The notes beneath the pieces are model-generated. The model had not been told where the DNA came from and did no database searches. It saw only the letters and a list, made by a program, of their open reading frames with translations. 64,000 nt of DNA from Methanoregula sp. (lineage in GTDB: Archaea > Halobacteriota > Methanomicrobia > Methanomicrobiales > Methanospirillaceae), in NCBI RefSeq assembly GCF_028712425.1, contig NZ_JAQTQD010000008.1, positions 1 to 64,000 on the forward strand. The letters run 5' to 3'. Made by a program: the position numbers and the translations under genes. Below are positions 52,299-64,000 of the stretch, piece after piece. Position 1 is the first letter of the stretch. Each line of letters starts with the position of its first letter.

Positions 52299-53567
52299 AT
52301 GTCCACGGGCACACGGATACTCGTCCTCTCAAGCCTCTTCATCCTTGCCGCAAGCCTTGTCGGCAATGCCGCAGCCATGAGCATCGGGATCGACTGGAAG
52401 CAGTCTCCTTACCTTCCCGAGAGCGTCTTCTCCGGAGTCACGATAACCCCGGATGCATCCATCGCGTTTGCCGGGGGCAGCCAGATCCTGGTACGGAACT
52501 GGAACGGGAGCATGCGCTGGGGAGGCCAGCCCGGGTTCATCACCTCCATGAGTCCTGACGGTGAATGGATCGTAACAAGCAACGGCGTCACTGCAACCCT
52601 CTACAACCGGTCCGGCCAGGAGATGTGGTCCCGGAGCATGGGCGGGGCAGTCAGCGCCGTGGCAGTAGCCCCAAAGGCTGTGTTTGTCGTCACGGCTGAC
52701 GAGATGGGGAACTGGATTACCTGGAACCGGAACGGGGAACTCTTACACCGGAACAAGACAGAGATCGCAAAACGATTAGCCATTGCACCTGCCGGCAACC
52801 TGATCGTTGCCGCAACCGAGAACGGCCTGCGGTATTACTCTTCCACGCTCACGCCCCTGTGGACCGACCCGCGTGAGGGGAGCCTGGACGAGCACATTAT
52901 CATTTCAACAGACGGCTCGACCATCCTCACGTACGGTGGCCGACGGCTCTCATCGCTTACGCCCGAAGGGGAGCTCAACTGGCAGGTAGACGTGTCCACG
53001 GCAGCCATCAACGATGTTGCGTGCAGCCAGGACGGTTCGTTCATCGTAGTCGGCAGTCAGGACAATGCAGTGCGGGGGCTTGACCGGTACGGGAAGATTC
53101 ACTGGACCTTCAAGACCGCCCAGTGGCCCAACGCTGTCGCGACATCGGCAAACGGGGTTGTTGTTGCCGCGGGCGTAAATGACGGGAGCGTCATCATCCT
53201 CGACCATCACGGTAAGGAACAGACAAGGAAGCAGTTCGATCAGCGCATCCAGCCGCGGACGCTGGTCATGAACCGCGACGGGACAAAAGTTGTTGTTGCT
53301 GACCAGCGCTACCTGTACGGCCTCTCCCTGCATGATGACAGCGCGTCCGAGACCCCGGACGAGATGATCTTTGTCGCCACCCCGCTCAATCCGGTTCCCA
53401 GGACCACAGAGCCGACACCGGTGCCCACGACCGCGATACCGGAAGTCACGATGCCGGAAGAGGCACAACCGATCCCGGTGACAACAAAGTCATCCCCATC
53501 CGGTGCATGGGTACTTCTTCCGGCAGGCGCGGGAGCACTCTGGCTTGCCGTGCGGGGCCGCAGCTGA
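52299..53567 (+). CDS. Anchored beta-propeller surface protein
   Basis: The 422-residue protein has a signal peptide (about 1-25), seven-blade-like repeats (VTITPDASIAFAGGSQILVR, SPDGEWIVTSNGVT, SQDGSFIVVGSQDN), a Pro/Thr stalk (PRTTEPTPVPTTAIPEV) and a C-terminal membrane helix (about 395-415) with a short basic end. The layout and repeats match the protein at 38034, so they are paralogues. It should stand out from the S-layer; ligand unknown. Confidence 0.75.
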   Translation: MSTGTRILVLSSLFILAASLVGNAAAMSIGIDWKQSPYLPESVFSGVTITPDASIAFAGGSQILVRNWNGSMRWGGQPGFITSMSPDGEWIVTSNGVTATLYNRSGQEMWSRSMGGAVSAVAVAPKAVFVVTADEMGNWITWNRNGELLHRNKTEIAKRLAIAPAGNLIVAATENGLRYYSSTLTPLWTDPREGSLDEHIIISTDGSTILTYGGRRLSSLTPEGELNWQVDVSTAAINDVACSQDGSFIVVGSQDNAVRGLDRYGKIHWTFKTAQWPNAVATSANGVVVAAGVNDGSVIILDHHGKEQTRKQFDQRIQPRTLVMNRDGTKVVVADQRYLYGLSLHDDSASETPDEMIFVATPLNPVPRTTEPTPVPTTAIPEVTMPEEAQPIPVTTKSSPSGAWVLLPAGAGALWLAVRGRS

Positions 53568-53598
53568 ACAGGGGGTGCCGGGGTGAGTGCCCACAACC

Positions 53599-54945
53599 TC
53601 AGGTCCGCCGTGAGAAGGAGACGATCCGGTCGATCAGCTTGTACTGTTCGCCCGAGTAGAAGAGTACTGTTGTCACGACCCGTTCGGCACTCCGCGTGCC
53701 GGTCACGGTGACCTCGGTCATCCCCTGCGACGGGAGGAGGTGGTCGGAATCGGTTGTCCCGTCCGGGTGGAATACTGTCACTTCAATATCTTTTACTACG
53801 TTCCGCGACGGGCCGGCGACGCTGACCGTCACGTCCCCGGTCACGACATCTTTGAACACCTCAAAGTGAAGCGTGTACTGGGGAGGCAGGACGTCGACCT
53901 GCTCCGGTGTTTCAGTGGCAGCAGTTGGAGCGGGGACTGCCGGCGCGGGAGCAGCGGTTTCTGTTTCAACAGGTTCTGGAGAGGGGGTTGGGGCGGTTGT
54001 TACGACCGTCGTAACAGTGGCAACGGGCGTTGCCTGCATCCCGGTTTCCTCTGTTCCGGACGGGCCGGGACCCGTCAGCAGGGGGAGCAGGGCCACAAGC
54101 GCGATGGCAATCACGATGAACGCGGCAATGAGCCCGATGATAAAAAAAGTCTTTTTTGAAGGGGCAGGTTTTCGTGGTGCCGGGGTTTTTGTTGCGGCTT
54201 CTTTTTTCGGTGTTGTCGTGGCGGCGGCAGGACGTTTCTGTGGAACAGGGCTGGTTGGTTCTTCCGGCTCGAGCCCGAGGAGGAGTTCGTCCACCGGGCC
54301 AGTACACGATTCTGTTGCGATCATCGCAGGCGCGGATTCCTCTGTCACAGATTCCGGTGCTTCTTCCGGTTCTTCCGCGAATTCTTCTGCTGGTTCTCCC
54401 TCCAGCACATCTCCCGGTTCTTCTCCAAATTTGTCTTCCGGCCCTTGTGCCGGTTCTACCGCGGGTTCTTCTGCCGGTTCTTCTTCAAACCTTTCTTCAG
54501 ATCCTGGTTCCCGTTCCTGGACCGGTTCTTCAGTAGATTCTTCTTCCGGTTCGTCCCATGACTCAACTTCCTGAACGGGTTCCGGTTCGAGTCCCTCGTC
54601 TGTGACCGGTTCCACAACACCGGCATGCGGGGCTGCCACAGTAACCGGTTCTTCTGTTACGATGAGTCCCCGGGGGAGGACGGGTTCTTTGGAAACGGGC
54701 CGGGCACTGGCAGGAGGAGACGGGGCGGGCGGTTCTGGTTTCTTCACCGGGTCGCCGCAGTTGTCGCAGAAGCGTGCATTGGGCAGGAGGGGCGTACCGC
54801 AGGAACGGCAGACCGGTGCCTGGACCGGGGCTGATGGAGGGGGGATCTGCTCACCGCATTTTTCGCAGAAACGGTTGCCGGCAATGACCGGGGAGTTGCA
54901 GGCAGGACAGGTGGACGCGACCTCAGGCGCCCGTTCTTCGCGCAT
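53599..54945 (-). CDS. Double zinc-ribbon membrane protein
   Basis: ATG 54945 begins a 448-residue protein. Two zinc ribbons occupy the first ~70 residues (CPACNSPVIAGNRFCEKC; CRSCGTPLLPNARFCDNC). A long Pro- and Glu-rich disordered region (about 70-260) with repeats of EEPxEEPxxEPE type follows, then one membrane helix (about 273-295: FFIIGLIAAFIVIAIALVAL) and an extracellular beta-domain (about 350-445) after a Thr/Pro stalk. The ribbons are cytosolic. It may connect an internal partner to a surface domain. Confidence 0.75.
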   Translation of the reverse strand: MREERAPEVASTCPACNSPVIAGNRFCEKCGEQIPPPSAPVQAPVCRSCGTPLLPNARFCDNCGDPVKKPEPPAPSPPASARPVSKEPVLPRGLIVTEEPVTVAAPHAGVVEPVTDEGLEPEPVQEVESWDEPEEESTEEPVQEREPGSEERFEEEPAEEPAVEPAQGPEDKFGEEPGDVLEGEPAEEFAEEPEEAPESVTEESAPAMIATESCTGPVDELLLGLEPEEPTSPVPQKRPAAATTTPKKEAATKTPAPRKPAPSKKTFFIIGLIAAFIVIAIALVALLPLLTGPGPSGTEETGMQATPVATVTTVVTTAPTPSPEPVETETAAPAPAVPAPTAATETPEQVDVLPPQYTLHFEVFKDVVTGDVTVSVAGPSRNVVKDIEVTVFHPDGTTDSDHLLPSQGMTEVTVTGTRSAERVVTTVLFYSGEQYKLIDRIVSFSRRT

Positions 54946-55101
54946 CATGGGTGGTTCCCTGTAGTAGAATGGTGGGACTCAAAGCTGATAAGTGCTGACA
55001 TTTTTGTACGGTCGAAGGAAGGAAGAAAAGAATGTCGGGTATTGGAGGTCATCCTGTGCACAAGGATATGCGAAGGTTCACCCCATTCTGTTTGAGGGTA
55101 C

Positions 55102-55419
55102 CTATTCCTCGGCAACGCTCTTGGCCCGCTTGACCCGTTCCTTGGTGGAGAACCCGGTAACGGCGTCAAGGAACTTCCGGAACCGCTTGTTGGTGTCGAT
55201 GATCACGACATCGGTTGCGCCCAGGTCGGATTCGGTATCAATGGTCACCGTCTTGCCACCTTCTCCCATGATCACGTCCAGCCGCTTCAGGGCGCCAAAT
55301 GTAATCCGGTAGCCCTTGCCGGTCTTTTCGGGCGCAACGCCAAAACAGTTTTTCAGTTCCGCGATGGCCCTCGTTTCCAGGTCCTTGGTGAGCCCGCGCT
55401 TGATGGGATACTCTTGCAT
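55102..55419 (-). CDS. DUF5611 family protein
   Basis: This 105-residue protein (MQEYPIKRGLTKDLETRAI) matches the small DUF5611 family of methanogens: basic N-terminus, GVAPEKTGKGYRITFG strand pair, VTIDTESDLGATDVVIIDTN and a helical end. Function unknown; the fold is alpha-beta and soluble. Only about 34 bases separate it from the divergent PAC2 gene, so the two share a promoter region. Confidence 0.7.
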   Translation of the reverse strand: MQEYPIKRGLTKDLETRAIAELKNCFGVAPEKTGKGYRITFGALKRLDVIMGEGGKTVTIDTESDLGATDVVIIDTNKRFRKFLDAVTGFSTKERVKRAKSVAEE

Positions 55420-55453
55420 AATACTTTTTTAGTACTTGGTCTATGTTAAAGTA

Positions 55454-56260
55454 ATGACGGCAGATGCACCCGAGCTTGGAGACCGGATCTCAAAAAAGCT
55501 GGACAGTGTCCACGCGGATCTTGTCACAATCGCCTCCAGAAAAGACCTCAATATCATCTCGCAGCCGCTTCCGGAGAACGGGGCTGTCCTGCTGGGCTTC
55601 CCTGGCAGCGGCCTTGTCGGGACCATCGCGCTCCAGTACCTGGTCGACCAGCTCGAATTCGAGCAGGTCGGCTCCATGAACTCCCGCTACTTCCCGCCGC
55701 TCGCGATGATGAACAAGGGGCTCATCAATGACCCGGTCCGCATCTATGCCAAGAATTCCGCCGACATGAACCTTGCCGCAATCGTTGCCGACATCCCCAT
55801 CGCTCCCCCGATCTGTTACGAGATCGCAAACGGCATCATGGACTGGCTGGAGACGTTCAAGCCAAAAGAGGTCCTGACCATCGCCGGTATCGTAACAAAC
55901 GAGCCGGAAAAACGGGTCTTCTCGGTTGCAACCACACCCCAGGCACTTGAGCGGATCCAGGACATCACCCTTGTCCTGCCTATCGGGAGCATCTCGGGGA
56001 TCGCATCCAGCATCCTCACCGAGTGCAAAGCGCGGAAAATCCCGGCAATCGGGCTTTTAGGCGAGACCGTCAATGCACCCGATCCGCGGGCATCGGCGTC
56101 GACAATCGAGGTGCTCAATAAGATGTACAACCTTGCCCTCGAGACGCAGCCACTTATCGAGCAGGCGGTTGAGATCGAGCAGAGCATGGGCAAGCTTGCC
56201 GAGGAAGTGCAGCAGTCCGCGGAGACGAGCCCGAAAAAAGATCTTCCGATGTATGGGTGA
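55454..56260 (+). CDS. PAC2-family (proteasome assembly chaperone-like) protein
   Basis: ATG 55454 starts a 268-residue protein with the PAC2/ATP-grasp-like superfamily pattern: LGFPGSGLVGTIALQYLVDQ near residue 45, DIPIAPPICYEIANGIMDWL, LTIAGIV and LPIGSISGIASSIL. Archaeal PAC2 proteins are related to eukaryotic proteasome assembly chaperones. The frame is open from TTG 55436; ATG 55454 is preferred. The DUF473 gene follows after six bases. Confidence 0.82.
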   Translation: MTADAPELGDRISKKLDSVHADLVTIASRKDLNIISQPLPENGAVLLGFPGSGLVGTIALQYLVDQLEFEQVGSMNSRYFPPLAMMNKGLINDPVRIYAKNSADMNLAAIVADIPIAPPICYEIANGIMDWLETFKPKEVLTIAGIVTNEPEKRVFSVATTPQALERIQDITLVLPIGSISGIASSILTECKARKIPAIGLLGETVNAPDPRASASTIEVLNKMYNLALETQPLIEQAVEIEQSMGKLAEEVQQSAETSPKKDLPMYG

Positions 56261-56266
56261 CCTGCC

Positions 56267-56668
56267 ATGAAGTGCGCTGCATTAACCAGTATCTCTCCCG
56301 ACATCATCAAAGAACTGAAGTCGGGGAGACCGCGGACGATCGAGCTCCAGAGCACACACAACATCGTCACGGTTGCCGAGGTCGAGCCCGGCCCTGACAC
56401 CCACATCTTCATGACCTCGACCGATATCGAGGACCTCTCCCCGGGCGACGCGGGGATCTGCGTCTTTGTCCTCTCGACGAGCCTCTCTATGAAACGGGTT
56501 GTGGAGTTCTCACAGGGCGGGACCGTGTACGAGGAGCGGGAGCGCGTCTCTGCAAGGGTGCAGGTGAAGTTCTGTGCAACCTCGGTCATCAAGGGGGTAT
56601 ACCGCGACGGGCTGATGAAGCCAACGTCGGTTGAAGTCCTCAAGTCCTGCTGTTACCACGCGGGGTGA
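56267..56668 (+). CDS. DUF473 family protein
   Basis: This 133-residue protein starts MKCAALTSISPDIIKELK and matches DUF473, found almost only in methanogens. It is alpha-beta with TVAEVEPGPDTHIFMTSTDIED, a DLSPGDAGICVFVLS block and a Cys-rich end. No function is known. Tight linkage to the PAC2 gene (six bases) suggests one operon. Confidence 0.8.
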   Translation: MKCAALTSISPDIIKELKSGRPRTIELQSTHNIVTVAEVEPGPDTHIFMTSTDIEDLSPGDAGICVFVLSTSLSMKRVVEFSQGGTVYEERERVSARVQVKFCATSVIKGVYRDGLMKPTSVEVLKSCCYHAG

Positions 56669-56850
56669 CAGGATCTCCGGCCCCACGATAACTCTTTTTT
56701 CAGAACTTCTCTCTCACACAGGCAACCCGGCCCTCCATACACCACGACAAGGGTAACTCACCGGAGAGATTCATCAGCACCAGCAGGTAGTGGTGTCTTG
56801 CAGTTATACGAAGATCTCAAAAGAAAAAAGAGAGGTAAGATGGGGGCGCG

Positions 56851-57915
56851 TTACTTCCTGCGCAGCGCGATCAGCGCAAGGCCGATACCACCGACAATGA
56901 CAAGCGCATCCAGCGGGGATGCGGGGGTGGGGGTGTCGCTCGGCCAGGGTGTCGGTGTCGCGCTCGTCTGCTTTCGTGTCACTTTGATGGAAGTCGGTAT
57001 CGTGGTAGGCGCTGAGATGGGTGTTGCCGTGGTGGCGGTGGTTTTGACTTCGAGGTTTGCCGAGAAGGACTCGGTCTTGCCGGATGTCACCTTTACCGAT
57101 CGCATCCAGTCAGCGTAACCGTCTTTTTTGACCATGAGTTTGTAGGTCCCGACATCAAGATCATTGAGGGTTACGGGCGTTTTTCCCTTGCTCACACCGT
57201 CAAGGTAGACCGTTGCCTCCGATGGCGATGAAGAAACCTCGATTGCGCCAACCGCATCGCTGGTAACCTCGAATTCGACATCATCATCACAGACAATCTT
57301 TCCGAAATCGTCTTTTACGCAGACCTCGTACTTGCCCAGTTCCTTATCATCGAGATCGAACGTTGCATTGACTTTTGTCGCTGACTTGACGTCAATATCC
57401 TTTTTGGTGATGTTACCCTCATCGGAGTTGTGGAGGTACACATCCGTGATCTCCGAGAGGCCGGAACCAGTAATCGCTATCTCGACATCATCCGTGTTCG
57501 TCCGGGCCTTAGTCGGGTTCACGGAAGAGAGCGTGATTGCGGGACGGAGCGTGATATCTGTCCCATAGACGGTATCGGGGATGTCGGGGGAGGTGATCAC
57601 GAGTTTTCGCGAGGCTTCGGTATTGCTTCCCAGACTGTCGGATATCTTGGACCTGGAGAAGATACAGACAATCTGTGACGCGGAAACGGAGTTTATTGTC
57701 GCAGTTTCGTTGATATCCGAACCCGATTTCATGAGCTTAATAACAAGGCTGCTCTGTGAAGTGATATTGAAGTCACCAGTGATCGTGAACGTGACCGACG
57801 AGTCCGTGTAGGCGACTTTCGGCGTTACTTCCGAGATACTGGCCGAATCGGCAGCAACAGGAACCGTGATAAGAAGCAGGACGAGCAGACTAAGTACTAT
57901 GCTGATGGTCTTCAT
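56851..57915 (-). CDS. Anchored PEGA-domain surface protein
   Basis: The 354-residue protein has a signal peptide (1-22), two Ig/IPT-like beta-domains (about 25-125 and 125-215), a PEGA domain (about 220-290: GAIEVSSSPSEATVYLDGVS, KGKTPVTL, GYADWMRSVKVTSG), a Thr/Pro-rich stalk and a C-terminal helix (about 333-350) ending in RRK. PEGA domains are common on Methanomicrobiales surfaces. A TATA-like AATTTAAAAAAATATATC lies about 60 bases before the start. Confidence 0.82.
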   Translation of the reverse strand: MKTISIVLSLLVLLLITVPVAADSASISEVTPKVAYTDSSVTFTITGDFNITSQSSLVIKLMKSGSDINETATINSVSASQIVCIFSRSKISDSLGSNTEASRKLVITSPDIPDTVYGTDITLRPAITLSSVNPTKARTNTDDVEIAITGSGLSEITDVYLHNSDEGNITKKDIDVKSATKVNATFDLDDKELGKYEVCVKDDFGKIVCDDDVEFEVTSDAVGAIEVSSSPSEATVYLDGVSKGKTPVTLNDLDVGTYKLMVKKDGYADWMRSVKVTSGKTESFSANLEVKTTATTATPISAPTTIPTSIKVTRKQTSATPTPWPSDTPTPASPLDALVIVGGIGLALIALRRK

Positions 57916-58083
57916 GGAAAAACACCTACTAATCGTATCAGGTTAGAAGATAGGAACCCAGTTAAGATATATTTTTTTAAATTTATTCGGTGGCGGGCTC
58001 CTCGCTACATTCCCCGCTTAAATGTTTAGGGGAACTGCATGACACAGATTAATTATCCACGAGCGCGAAATTACATGGCACAA

Positions 58084-58158
58084 GGGCCTGTGGCTTAGCC
58101 TGGACATAGCGCCGGGCTTCTAACCCGGATGCCGGGGGTTCGAATCCCCCCAGGCCCG
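58084..58158 (+). tRNA. tRNA-Arg (anticodon TCT)
   Basis: The acceptor stem GGGCCTG pairs with CAGGCCC, with discriminator G at 58158. The anticodon arm CCGGG/CCCGG encloses CTTCTAA, giving anticodon TCT (reads AGA). The T arm GGGGG TTCGAAT CCCCC is perfect and the D arm is of normal size. CCA is not encoded. A TTAATTAT box lies about 30 bases upstream as a likely promoter. Confidence 0.95.
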
Positions 58159-58277
58159 TCCCTGTTTTTCCAAATAAATTTTTAGGAATGTCCGGAAGCG
58201 GGACTAACACTGTGTATATAAACACGCAACCTGAAAGTCATCGATCCATGAGCTGGTGACATCAGATCGCTGACATC

Positions 58278-58901
58278 TCAGGATATAACTTCACCAATAA
58301 AAGAACGCGATGCTGCCATCAGGATCATAATCCCGAGGATTGTTGTCCCTAAACCGTACAAAATCATCACTCCCTCCAAGAAGGGATGCTTAAATACCTG
58401 CTGTGAAGTGATCCCGGTCGTAAACGCAGCCATATCCAGCAGAATGGCAAGGGAGACCATACTGACAAGCCCGGAGAGTATCGCAGTGACGATATTCAGC
58501 TCACGTTGCTGACTCAAAGACAAAAGCATGATTGCCACGAGAGTAGTACAGGGAGCAAGACAGAGCAGGAGAGCAATCCCCAATCCAGTGAGGAACAGGG
58601 AATATGGATCTCCTGGCATAACAAGAGAGGGGACTGCGGCAAAAACGGTTCCTGCAATTACGGTCCCTGCAACCAGCACGCCGGCAAGTGGCAGACCGAG
58701 ATACCAGGGTCCTGAGATCCCGCGGAGGGCATTAAGGGAGACAATCCATCCGGCCGAAGAGATAATCCCGAGAATAAGAAAAACCAGATCGAATGAATAC
58801 CCGATGACGGAAAACATGCGGGCAACAATGAGGAGGGCCAATATGGGAAGCCAGAAAAAAACCGCTGTGGTAGCTGCAAACGCTGATCTGAATAAATCCA
58901 T
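58278..58901 (-). CDS. Six-helix membrane protein of unknown function
   Basis: This 207-residue protein has about six hydrophobic helices (1-30, 35-55, 68-90, 100-128, 135-158, 175-198), with very few charged residues. No family is recognised. It sits between tRNA-Arg and the nusA-like gene, at the place where rpsL and rpsG usually follow in archaeal RNA polymerase operons. An AT-rich promoter-like stretch lies just before ATG 58901. Confidence 0.55.
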   Translation of the reverse strand: MDLFRSAFAATTAVFFWLPILALLIVARMFSVIGYSFDLVFLILGIISSAGWIVSLNALRGISGPWYLGLPLAGVLVAGTVIAGTVFAAVPSLVMPGDPYSLFLTGLGIALLLCLAPCTTLVAIMLLSLSQQRELNIVTAILSGLVSMVSLAILLDMAAFTTGITSQQVFKHPFLEGVMILYGLGTTILGIMILMAASRSFIGEVIS

Positions 58902-58966
58902 GGAGAATATTAAGTACGTAATTATAAATTTAAAGCGTTTTATCGGAACCGGATCTAAAAAAAGAA

Positions 58967-59443
58967 TTACAGGTTGTCCTCTGCACCGGCAGGCTGCCCG
59001 TCCATCGGCTTTTGCAGGATCTGGACATCGGCGATGTTGTGCTGGCGCAGGGCGAGTTTCTTTGCCTTGAAGATGTTCTTGCCTTCCTTCCCTATTGCAA
59101 TGCCGCGGTCCTCGTCCCGGACTTCCACGGTTGCAGTCTTCTGCTCATCCTCGCCCTCGAAAAGGATGGAGGTGACCTGGGCGGGCAAAAAGCAGTTCTT
59201 CAAAAACTGCTCGGCGTTGCTGTTGTATTCAACGACCTCGATCTTCTTTCCCATGACCTCGGAAGCCTTCTTGATCGAGGCGCCCTTCTTGCCAATCGCA
59301 AGCCCCATGTCACCCGGATTGATGACAAAGATGAGCCGGGCGTTGCGGTCATCGACCACGCAGTCGCGGCTTCCCGCACCGGTCAGGCTCTCGAACTGGG
59401 AGATCAGGCGCATGCAGTCTTCGGTCAGTTTTACTTCGACCAT
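58967..59443 (-). CDS. nusA: NusA-like transcription termination factor
   Basis: From ATG 59443 (MVEVKLTED), the 158-residue protein consists of two KH domains: the first with FVINPGDMGLAIGKKGASI, the second with GIAIGKEGKNIFKAK. Archaeal NusA is just these two KH domains and binds RNA at the polymerase exit. The frame is open from 59452. It follows rpl30e in the rpo operon, the normal order. Confidence 0.88.
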   Translation of the reverse strand: MVEVKLTEDCMRLISQFESLTGAGSRDCVVDDRNARLIFVINPGDMGLAIGKKGASIKKASEVMGKKIEVVEYNSNAEQFLKNCFLPAQVTSILFEGEDEQKTATVEVRDEDRGIAIGKEGKNIFKAKKLALRQHNIADVQILQKPMDGQPAGAEDNL

Positions 59444-59458
59444 AGGGTGCACCTGACG

Positions 59459-59749
59459 TTACGCCCTCTTGAGGGAGAGGATATCTGACTCGCCTGGGCT
59501 GACGATTGCAAGGGTGCTGACCATGAACGGCTTACCGCAGGCCTTGCCGAGCGCAACGCTCGATCCCTCGAACGTGTGGATGAAGAGATTCTCGTTCGTG
59601 GAAAGTTTCTCTTTAAAGGATGCCGGACAGTTGCCGGCAACGACGATCATCTGGGCTTTGCCTTCCTTGATGCATTTCTCGGTGTTGTTCTGGCCAAGGA
59701 TGACGTTTCCTGTCTTGATTGCTCTTCTGAGTGAAGCATTAAAATCCAT
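59459..59749 (-). CDS. rpl30e: 50S ribosomal protein L30e
   Basis: ATG 59749 starts a 96-residue protein with the L7Ae/L30e fold: LRRAIKTGNVILGQNNTEK, GKAQMIVVAGNCP, FEGSSVALGKACGKPFMVST. It binds kink-turn-like RNA in the large subunit. It lies between rpoA2 and the nusA-like gene, the conserved archaeal order. An ATG at 59755 is an alternative start. Confidence 0.9.
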   Translation of the reverse strand: MDFNASLRRAIKTGNVILGQNNTEKCIKEGKAQMIVVAGNCPASFKEKLSTNENLFIHTFEGSSVALGKACGKPFMVSTLAIVSPGESDILSLKRA

Positions 59750-59775
59750 GTACAATTCCTCGGAGGTTTGTGCAA

Positions 59776-63593
<3,818 letters not shown>

Positions 63594-63594
63594 G

Positions 63595-64000
63595 TTACAC
63601 CACGTCCTGTAACTTCAGCCTGGGTGCTATACCCATGCTCTTCATCTCGTCAAGCAGGAGCTTGAACGCGTAACTCATCTCGACCGAGTAGATATCGGTC
63701 TCGTTCCCGCAGGCAAGGCAGCGGGTCATGTTGCGCTTGCGGTCGAGCATCGCAACCATGCCGCAGTGTGCGCAGACGTACTCCTGCACCTTGTCCGACT
63801 CGTCAAGGAGACGCTCCTTTAAGGCCATGGCGGCGCCGTGGCCGATCATGACATCGCGCTCCATCTCACCGAACCGGAGACCTCCCTCACGGGCACGGCC
63901 TTCAGTAGGCTGGCGGGTTAAGACCTGCACCGGGCCGCGGGACCGTGCGTGCATCTTCGAAGATACCATGTGGTAGAGTTTCTGGTAGTAGATGACACCG
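63595..64000 (-). CDS. rpoB: DNA-directed RNA polymerase subunit B (C-terminal part, cut by window edge)
   Basis: The last ~135 residues of subunit B (or B') are visible: a conserved [16 protein letters not shown] block, [20 protein letters not shown], a zinc ribbon (CAHCG, then CLACG) and the end LKLQDVV. Whether the gene is the fused B or split B'/B'' cannot be seen. The order rpoB, rpoA1, rpoA2, rpl30e, nusA-like is standard for archaea. Confidence 0.95.
   Translation of the reverse strand, partial: GVIYYQKLYHMVSSKMHARSRGPVQVLTRQPTEGRAREGGLRFGEMERDVMIGHGAAMALKERLLDESDKVQEYVCAHCGMVAMLDRKRNMTRCLACGNETDIYSVEMSYAFKLLLDEMKSMGIAPRLKLQDVV

Noticed and set aside
58084-58158. tRNA as the integration site of the defence island
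   Set aside because: The tRNA is about 10 kb from the island and no copy of its 3' end was found at the island borders.

Overview
The window is chromosomal DNA of a euryarchaeal methanogen, most likely of the order Methanomicrobiales and close to Methanoregula. The evidence is archaeal: a split RNA polymerase large subunit (A' and A''), ribosomal proteins eL20, eL31, eL39, eS19 and eL30, aIF6, aIF1, an RNase P Rpp21-type subunit, a cobyric acid synthase, and several families largely confined to methanogens or Euryarchaeota (DUF371, DUF473, DUF5611, DUF4013, DUF3821-like and PEGA surface proteins). Most of the sequence is GC-rich; 39.3-47.4 kb is clearly more AT-rich.

Layout. 0-4 kb (minus strand): a translation cluster running rnp4, YhbY-like, S19e, PDCD5, PP-loop ATPase, L39e, L31e, IF-6, L18a. 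4-9.4 kb: purN, a CNNM/CorC-type membrane protein, a TIM-barrel isomerase-like protein, both subunits of exonuclease VII, DUF371 and a zinc-finger protein. 9.6-15.5 kb: a membrane FKBP-like protein, Hsp20, a CBS-ParB protein followed by a tandem array of hairpins, a sugar nucleotidyltransferase, cobyric acid synthase and aIF1. 15.6-27.3 kb: a type IV pilus-like machine (ATPase plus two TadC/ArlJ-type membrane proteins, with a prepilin peptidase at the far end). Between these lie Roadblock/LC7 proteins, a MinD-type ATPase, a response regulator with PAS domain and a V4R protein. This looks like a surface-appendage and intracellular signalling neighbourhood. 27.3-39.3 kb: hisI, many small membrane proteins, lipoproteins and anchored surface proteins, a CBS/DRTGG/DHH pyrophosphatase and an MFS exporter.

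39.3-47.4 kb is an accessory island. It has a broken RelE-type toxin-antitoxin pair, two 256-bp near-identical direct repeats that bracket a winged-helix regulator and two orphan genes, three decayed gene ends, a GHKL ATPase joined to a probable PD-(D/E)XK nuclease domain, and a translationally coupled AAA ATPase plus DUF4276 (Toprim-like) pair. The last two are the best candidates for antiviral defence systems.

47.4-64 kb returns to core genes: a PIN-ATPase-KH protein, leucyl-tRNA synthetase, surface proteins, a PAC2-family protein, DUF473, tRNA-Arg(UCU), and the RNA polymerase operon rpoB-rpoA1-rpoA2-rpl30e-nusA-like, cut by the right edge within rpoB. All calls come from reading the sequence; no database search was run.
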